DNA of 9,080 nucleotides from Ruminococcus flavefaciens (GTDB lineage Bacteria > Bacillota > Clostridia > Oscillospirales > Ruminococcaceae): positions 11,122 to 20,201 of the forward strand of contig DEBW01000188.1 of NCBI GenBank assembly GCA_002348905.1. Reading direction: 5' to 3'. This document shows, piece after piece, positions 5,230 through 9,080 of the stretch; the stretch's first letter is position 1; every line of letters starts with the position of its first letter. A program made the translations under genes and the position numbers. Under the pieces are notes generated by a model. That model was not told where the DNA came from. It saw only the letters and a program-made list of their open reading frames with translations, and made no database searches.

Positions 5230-6343
5230 GGAAATGGCTGATAGCGTATTTGAAAAGGGCGATAAAATACTTGCCGAGCGTCAGAAACGCCGTATGCTCA
5301 TAAGAAATATAAGCTTTTCGTCTGCCGGAGTATGTGCAGTTCTTTTTGTTGCGTTTACTGTATGGCATGATCCTGACTTGAAAAAAGCTCCTGAACCTGA
5401 CTCGCAGCCGGATACTATTATAATAGAGGAAACTAACAGTACTTCAACAAAGACTGCTGCGGTTGAGTTTTCAACAGAACACAGCTTGGAAGTTGAAAAA
5501 ACAACTACAGCTTCATATACTATTATAAATAGTATAACTTCAAGTACAAATACAACTTCAAGTACTATATATAATAGTATACCTGTCAGCACAGCATCAT
5601 CATATACTATATATAATAGTATACCAACAACCACAGTGTCAACAGAATTGCACCATGACGTTACCGAAAGTACAAACAAAAATGTCAGAACCACAGTTTC
5701 CTCTACATCAGAAACTACACCGGTGATAACACGTACAGAGACAAAAGCTGCTGAAACTACCACAAGACTTGAAACGGCAACTATACCTCAAACTCCCCCT
5801 ACAACAGAGTGTGATACAGAAAGTCCTGTTACAACAAAAATGAATCCGGAAACAACTTCCGCTAAGTGTGTGACAACTAAAGGAATAGCAGAAACTACAG
5901 CATCCAAGCAGGATATACCAGAAATTATTCCCGAAAATCCTAATAAGATCGCCAAAAGAATAGTACGCTTACTGCAATCGGGCAATGAAACTGTTAACGT
6001 TAAGATATACTTAACGGACATCGACATGACACCGATAAATGAGGAGGCTGAACGCCTTGCAGATGAGTACGTTTTATCTATTTCTGACAAGGGATATACC
6101 AAGAAAAAAATCGAACACTACAGGGACGTTTTTTACAATAATAAGCTGAAAGAGCTTGCAGCCGAAGCCTATCATGAGAGGGCTGTAGAAGCTGCTGAAA
6201 TACTTGGAGTCGAAGAATATACTATCGACCAGCCTGATACAAAATATATAAGCAAGCCTGTTTTATACTGCGATATCAGCGATATCTCACAGCTTGAAAA
6301 AGCCGAAAAATGCGAGCTTATATCCAAAGTGTGGTCAGCTTGA
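5216..6343 (+). CDS. Single-pass membrane protein with Ser/Thr-rich stalk, probable partner (anti-sigma/sensor) of the ECF sigma factor
   Basis: A 375-residue protein translated from an ATG inside the end of the sigma gene (14-base overlap), with AGGAGG (5201-5206) nine bases upstream, so translation is probably coupled. The layout is a 30-residue charged cytoplasmic N-terminus, a transmembrane helix (about 31-50), a Ser/Thr-rich extracellular stalk (about 65-232), and a folded C-terminal domain (about 241-375). The stalk contains three YTI[IY]NSI-like repeats. The C-terminal domain looks like strand (VNVKIYL), long helices, strand (YISKPVLYCDI), helix (DISQLEKAEK) and strand (LISKVW); I do not recognise it. 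Position and topology are those of an anti-sigma factor with an outside sensor. However, the short N-terminus lacks the HxxxCxxC zinc motif of common anti-sigma domains, so the role is inferred from context. The gene ends at the terminator at 6349-6379. Confidence 0.75.
   Translation: MKDYKEMADSVFEKGDKILAERQKRRMLIRNISFSSAGVCAVLFVAFTVWHDPDLKKAPEPDSQPDTIIIEETNSTSTKTAAVEFSTEHSLEVEKTTTASYTIINSITSSTNTTSSTIYNSIPVSTASSYTIYNSIPTTTVSTELHHDVTESTNKNVRTTVSSTSETTPVITRTETKAAETTTRLETATIPQTPPTTECDTESPVTTKMNPETTSAKCVTTKGIAETTASKQDIPEIIPENPNKIAKRIVRLLQSGNETVNVKIYLTDIDMTPINEEAERLADEYVLSISDKGYTKKKIEHYRDVFYNNKLKELAAEAYHERAVEAAEILGVEEYTIDQPDTKYISKPVLYCDISDISQLEKAEKCELISKVWSA
5413..5623. repeat. Palindromic in-frame repeats inside the stalk coding region
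   Basis: Four short palindromes occur: CTATTATAATAG (5415-5426); TATACTATT / AATAGTATA with a 3-base loop (5516-5536, 9 bp perfect); TACTAT / ATAGTA (5563-5579); and TATACTAT / ATAGTATA (5603-5623). The last three encode [YS]TI[IY]NSI and are centred 45 and 42 bases apart, in frame. They could form small hairpins in the mRNA or in single-stranded DNA. Confidence 0.8.
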
Positions 6344-6348
6344 AAATA

Positions 6349-6379
6349 AAAATGCTGCTGGAATATCCGGCAGCATTTT
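6349..6379. terminator. Bidirectional terminator between the sigma operon and the convergent helicase-loader gene
   Basis: AAAATGCTGC / GCAGCATTTT (6349-6358 with 6370-6379) extended by T-G, G-C and G-C pairs, giving a 13-bp stem with a 5-base loop. On the minus strand it is followed by TTTTTATTTT-like sequence. It lies five bases beyond the TGA at 6341-6343 and two bases beyond the opposite TAA at 6382-6384, so it serves both genes. Confidence 0.9.
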
Positions 6380-6381
6380 CG

Positions 6382-7365
6382 TTAAAATCTGTTGTTTTGG
6401 TTTTCAATTGTCTGTTTTTTGATTTGCAGACGTACATCATTGCCCTTGAATTCAAGACAGGTATACATTGATGAAAGCCTTGATGTAACACGCTCGTCGT
6501 AGCGCTTTGAAAGCTGTGGAAAACTCATATTCGTACTTATAATAGTAGGCTTGTTACGATTCAGGCGAGTATTTATTATATTATAAATAGTAGAACTGTA
6601 AAATTTTGTTTCGTATTCAGTACCGAGGTCATCAAGTATAAGCAGGTCGGTATCCATAACAAGGTCGAGCATATCAGACAAATGGTCGTAGCTGAAATGT
6701 TCGCTTTCTATTTTTCTGAGAATATTTATGATTGAATCATAAAGTACACTGTAACCCTTTTTCAGTACCTCATTTGCAATAGCGAGTGACAAGTGAGTTT
6801 TGCCAAGACCTGTATTTCCATACATGAGTATACTGTCAGAATTTTTATCAAATGTAGCGGCGTACTGCTTTGTATAATTAAGTATCTTTTCCATCATGAA
6901 GTAGTCATTACCACTGTAGTAGCTGAGCTGGAAAGTGTCAAATGATGAAAGAGTGAGCTGAGCGTTTTCGTTAAGCTCGTCAGCCATAAGCTTTCCGCAG
7001 AGCTGTTTCATGCAGCTGCACATTTTTGTGCCGTCACTTCCGGTATCACAGCATTTCGGACAGGTAAAATGTACATCAAGATAGTCGGCAGGGTAACCAT
7101 GAGCTATGAGAATATGCTTACTCATATCCTGTGCGCCGAGATTTGATGCTTTGATGCTTTCTATCTGCTTTGAAATATCCTTGCCCTTAGCTTCAATGAC
7201 CATGCGTATGAGGTCTTTTCCGGTAGCGTAAAGGGCATCGTTTATTTCTTTTATCTCAGGTATTTTATTATTTATCTCCTGTATCCGCTGTTCATTCTGA
7301 CTTAAAGCAGTAGTTCGCCTTTGCGTCATAATGACTTTGGCTTTTTCGTATATCTCATTATCCAT
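6382..7365 (-). CDS. DnaI/DnaC-type AAA+ replicative helicase loader
   Basis: A 327-residue ATPase of the DnaC/DnaI family, which loads the replicative helicase (DnaB/DnaC) onto DNA during initiation or restart. The N-terminal part (1-95) is helical and probably binds the helicase. A zinc-binding segment follows (CPKC at 102-105, CSC at 116-118), as in DnaI. The AAA+ domain has Walker A GNTGLGKT (183-190), Walker B LLILDD (241-246), sensor 1 STN (277-279) and the arginine-rich RYDERVTSRL (288-297). The ATG at 7365 has only a weak purine run (AAAGAAG) before it. It starts 15 bases after the stop of the DnaD-like gene, so translation is probably coupled. The gene shares the promoter at 8464-8492 with that upstream gene and ends at the bidirectional terminator. 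Genes of this kind are named dnaI or dnaC in different species, so no symbol is given. Confidence 0.92.
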   Translation of the reverse strand: MDNEIYEKAKVIMTQRRTTALSQNEQRIQEINNKIPEIKEINDALYATGKDLIRMVIEAKGKDISKQIESIKASNLGAQDMSKHILIAHGYPADYLDVHFTCPKCCDTGSDGTKMCSCMKQLCGKLMADELNENAQLTLSSFDTFQLSYYSGNDYFMMEKILNYTKQYAATFDKNSDSILMYGNTGLGKTHLSLAIANEVLKKGYSVLYDSIINILRKIESEHFSYDHLSDMLDLVMDTDLLILDDLGTEYETKFYSSTIYNIINTRLNRNKPTIISTNMSFPQLSKRYDERVTSRLSSMYTCLEFKGNDVRLQIKKQTIENQNNRF

Positions 7366-7380
7366 CGTATATTACTTCTT

Positions 7381-8412
7381 TCAGATATTATTATAAACAA
7401 AGCTGTATTTGTCTGCATCAAAGCTTTCAGAGCCGGATTTTCCTGAATTTTCAGGGGTGCTCTGCTTTTTGTTCTTTTTGTACTCGTCCTCAGAACGCTT
7501 TACATCATCTTCAGTCTTGTAACCGTTTGCAGCCCATGCAACGAGTATGCTGTTTATGTACTCAAATGAAAGACGTTCTATCTGCTCGATAGTTTTTTCA
7601 TAGGCTAAGTGTATAAGTTCATGAGGATAGTTGGCAGAGCGCCACTGTTCGGCAATTTCGAGCTGTTTGGTGGTAGGTCTGCGTTTCATCTCGAACATTT
7701 TCATTATAAGATTTGTAAAGTCGTTTGAGCTGCTGAGACGTTCAGTTTCCTCCTGAGCGGCTTCAAGGGTGTTTATCTCCTTTTCTGCCCATGTTATAGC
7801 GATTTTTTCCATGTAAGCAACGCTGTACTTGTCGTTCTGCTTGCAGTACATCAGCAGGGTGAGTATTACCTCGGCTTTCAGACCAAGATAATTCGTCATC
7901 CATATCAGAGAGTTCTGCATGGTATGGTTAACGCTTCCGAAAGTAGCTTCGGCAGCCTTGAAAAGCTCTGCGATATGCGGAGACTCGCTGAGTATAACAC
8001 TTATCTCAGACGGTTTCAGTTCTTCACGCTTGCGGATCGGAGGCTGAGGTTCAGGCTTAGCCGGCTGAGGAGGAACAACAGCTGCCGGAGCAGTTGCAGT
8101 TACGGCTGGCTCAGGCTTGACAACAGGCGCTTCCGGCACTGTCATTATACTTTTCGGAGCTGATATTGCAGGAACTTCGGGCGAGAGTACGTTTACCTGC
8201 TGCCAGAATAATACAGCGTCCTCAGCCTGCTGGACTGAAACGCCGGTATTTACAGATATTTCCTCGGCTGAAACATTTCTGCCGGAATTTCTCAGCAGAT
8301 ACAGCAGGACTTTTATCTGTTCGCCTGTAGCGAGTTTAAGAAGATTATCGGCAACGATACACGGTACTCCGAACATATTTCCCCATACACCGCAGTTTGC
8401 TTTAAAGTCCAA
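7381..8412 (-). CDS. DnaD-domain replication initiation / helicase-loading protein (TTG start)
   Basis: A 343-residue protein of the DnaD/DnaB family of Firmicutes, which remodels DNA and helps recruit the helicase loader. The N-terminal domain (about 1-75) is a winged helix (GNMFGVPCIVADNLLKLATGEQIKVLL, shown in part), which then runs to a Pro/Ala/Glu-rich linker (about 77-130). Two DnaB_2-type helical repeats follow, one with LTLLMYCKQNDKYSVAYMEK and one with LSFEYINSILVAWAANGY. I choose TTG at 8410-8412: GGGAGG (8421-8426) lies eight bases upstream and translation begins MDFKANCGVWG, as expected of this family. An ATG-type start further upstream would place the -10 promoter box inside the gene. 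The gene is first in an operon with the helicase loader. Confidence 0.88.
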   Translation of the reverse strand: MDFKANCGVWGNMFGVPCIVADNLLKLATGEQIKVLLYLLRNSGRNVSAEEISVNTGVSVQQAEDAVLFWQQVNVLSPEVPAISAPKSIMTVPEAPVVKPEPAVTATAPAAVVPPQPAKPEPQPPIRKREELKPSEISVILSESPHIAELFKAAEATFGSVNHTMQNSLIWMTNYLGLKAEVILTLLMYCKQNDKYSVAYMEKIAITWAEKEINTLEAAQEETERLSSSNDFTNLIMKMFEMKRRPTTKQLEIAEQWRSANYPHELIHLAYEKTIEQIERLSFEYINSILVAWAANGYKTEDDVKRSEDEYKKNKKQSTPENSGKSGSESFDADKYSFVYNNI

Positions 8413-8463
8413 AATAAACGCCTCCCTGAAAAAGATGAAAAATGTCGTTGTTGAGCAGATATA

Positions 8464-8492
8464 ATTATAACACATAAGCAAGGTTTTGTCAC
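8464..8492 (-). promoter_or_regulatory. Strong sigma-A promoter of the helicase-loading operon
   Basis: Minus strand: -35 GTGACA (8487-8492), 17 bases, perfect -10 TATAAT (8464-8469) with TG at the extended -10 position (TGTTATAAT). Predicted start is near 8457, about 45 bases before the TTG start. This supports the short version of the DnaD-like protein. Confidence 0.82.
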
Positions 8493-8537
8493 TATGGCAT
8501 TTTTCACGATAACTAAAGAAAAAATCTATGAAAAATT

Positions 8538-8981
8538 TCAGAACTTGTCTTCAAGTATCTTCTTTGCTGTTGAGTATTTTTCACGCCAGCGTGCAAGCTT
8601 CTCAGGCGATATCCTGCCCATATCGGTTATGCGGCTCTCGTCTGAATTGTGAGCGATGTCAGCGAGTTTTACTGCCTTTGCGAGAGGAGAGCTTTTTATG
8701 GCACGTACATAGTCGAAATAGTCAACAGAAGGGGAGTGTGTAAGAAGCTTTAATGCTTCTGTGACTTCTTTCGGAAATTCTCTTTCAAGCTCCTCGATAG
8801 TAACGCTTGTATCTTCAACAACATCATGGAGGAGAGCTATGCACACGGTATATTCGTCGGTCATCTGCTCAGCAACGTGATAAGGGTGGAAGATGTAAGG
8901 TACACCGTTGAGGTCGAATTGTCCCTCATGAGCGGCGTAGGCTATTCGCATTGCCTTGTTTGTGAGTTCTGTGTATATCAT
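8538..8981 (-). CDS. Small stand-alone HD-domain protein, RelA/SpoT-like (p)ppGpp hydrolase type
   Basis: A 147-residue protein consisting only of the metal-dependent HD domain found at the N-terminus of RelA/SpoT. Metal ligands and catalytic residues are intact: H32 in YIFHPYHVAEQM, H52-D53 and E56-D57 in ALLHDVVEDT, and D108 in KLADIAHN. There is no synthetase or regulatory domain, so the likely activity is hydrolysis of (p)ppGpp or a related nucleotide, as in MESH1-type small alarmone hydrolases. This is inferred from family knowledge, and other substrates are possible. ATG at 8981 is chosen because GGAGGG (8988-8993) lies six bases upstream. A longer frame to 9014 would run through the hairpin at 9006-9022 and has no better start. 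No strong terminator is seen before the promoter of the DnaD-like gene, so read-through into that operon is possible. Confidence 0.88.
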   Translation of the reverse strand: MIYTELTNKAMRIAYAAHEGQFDLNGVPYIFHPYHVAEQMTDEYTVCIALLHDVVEDTSVTIEELEREFPKEVTEALKLLTHSPSVDYFDYVRAIKSSPLAKAVKLADIAHNSDESRITDMGRISPEKLARWREKYSTAKKILEDKF

Positions 8982-9005
8982 GTTTTTCCCTCCGTGTAAG
9001 AAAAT

Positions 9006-9022
9006 AGGGGACATTGTCCCCT
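9006..9022. repeat. Perfect 17-base palindrome upstream of the HD gene
   Basis: AGGGGACA-T-TGTCCCCT, effectively a 7-bp GC-rich hairpin with a 3-base loop. On the minus strand it is followed by ATTTTCTTA and then the ribosome binding site of the HD gene. It may terminate an upstream minus-strand gene outside the window, attenuate the HD gene, or be a protein-binding palindrome. Confidence 0.7.
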
Positions 9023-9063
9023 TTGACCTGCTGAAAAAAATATTATTTGTAATGAAATTAGCG

Positions 9064-9080
9064 GACGACCAATGGTCGTC
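9064..9080. repeat. Perfect hairpin at the window edge
   Basis: GACGACC / GGTCGTC with AAT loop, 7-bp perfect stem, cut by the window end and preceded by GCG, so the stem may extend. It is much more GC-rich than its surroundings. It could be a terminator of the next gene or a REP-like intergenic palindrome. Confidence 0.65.

Noticed and set aside
5413..5623. CRISPR array suggested by repeated palindromes
   Set aside because: Units are in frame within a gene, spaced irregularly at about 42-45 bases with similar rather than unique spacers, and no cas genes are present.
5281..5763. Open frame of 160 codons, minus strand, opposite the stalk coding region
   Set aside because: It is the reverse of the ACA/ACT-rich Thr codons, giving a low-complexity Val-rich product; a shadow of composition, not a gene.
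8413..8481. N-terminal extension of the DnaD-like protein to 8481
   Set aside because: It would contain the -10 box of a strong promoter and lacks a ribosome binding site. The TTG at 8412 has a good one and yields the expected family N-terminus.
8499..8536. Inverted repeat ATTTTTCA / TGAAAAAT after the HD gene as a terminator
   Set aside because: It is entirely A/T-rich with a 22-base loop and no firm T run placed after it; too weak to call.
1..9080. tRNA, rRNA, insertion sequence or prophage genes
   Set aside because: No cloverleaf, rRNA-like segment, transposase or integrase sequence was seen on either strand.

Overview
The window looks like chromosome of a low-to-moderate GC anaerobic Firmicute of the Ruminococcus type. 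The supporting signs are a secreted protein ending in a type I dockerin with the irregular second calcium loop (DCYNTGDGITPND) that I associate with ruminococcal dockerins, Thr-rich and TEAPTE-type surface stalks, strong AAGGAGG-type ribosome binding sites, and a DnaD-like/DnaI-like replication gene pair. The species cannot be fixed from the sequence alone.

Layout, left to right. (1) 1-897, minus: N-terminal 299 codons of the membrane AAA+ protease FtsH; its protease half lies outside the window. (2) 1079-1975, minus: a membrane-anchored or secreted SleB-type cell-wall hydrolase on a long repetitive stalk, with its own promoter and terminator. (3) 1976-2682: about 700 bases of AT-rich DNA without a convincing gene, holding the hydrolase promoter and several weaker signals. 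(4) 2727-4487, minus: a secreted dockerin protein of otherwise unknown function, ending in a strong terminator. (5) 4675-6343, plus: an ECF sigma factor and, overlapping it by 14 bases, a single-pass membrane protein with a Ser/Thr-rich stalk and a folded C-terminal domain, the likely sigma-factor partner. (6) 6349-6379: a terminator shared with the convergent genes to the right. (7) 6382-8412, minus: DnaD-like and DnaI/DnaC-like helicase-loading genes from one promoter. (8) 8538-8981, minus: a stand-alone HD-domain (p)ppGpp-hydrolase-like protein. (9) 8982-9080: two short perfect hairpins at the window edge.

The most interesting part is 2727-6343. The region between the dockerin gene and the ECF sigma gene carries two nearly identical promoters pointing outwards, each CTGCGACA, 15 bases, CGACTAATA. 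This is the spacing expected of an ECF promoter (TGCGAC-N16-CGAC). The same sigma factor therefore probably drives its own operon and the dockerin gene. A sigma-A-like promoter (TTGCAG-17-TATAAT) lies between the two ECF -35 elements and would give basal expression of the sigma operon. I infer a self-contained surface-sensing circuit: the membrane protein senses something outside the cell and releases the sigma factor, which then raises its own level and that of a protein that can dock to a cellulosome-like scaffold. The dockerin protein also contains two copies of a module of about 110 residues that I do not recognise.

The right-hand genes are housekeeping genes: replicative helicase loading, next to a probable alarmone hydrolase.
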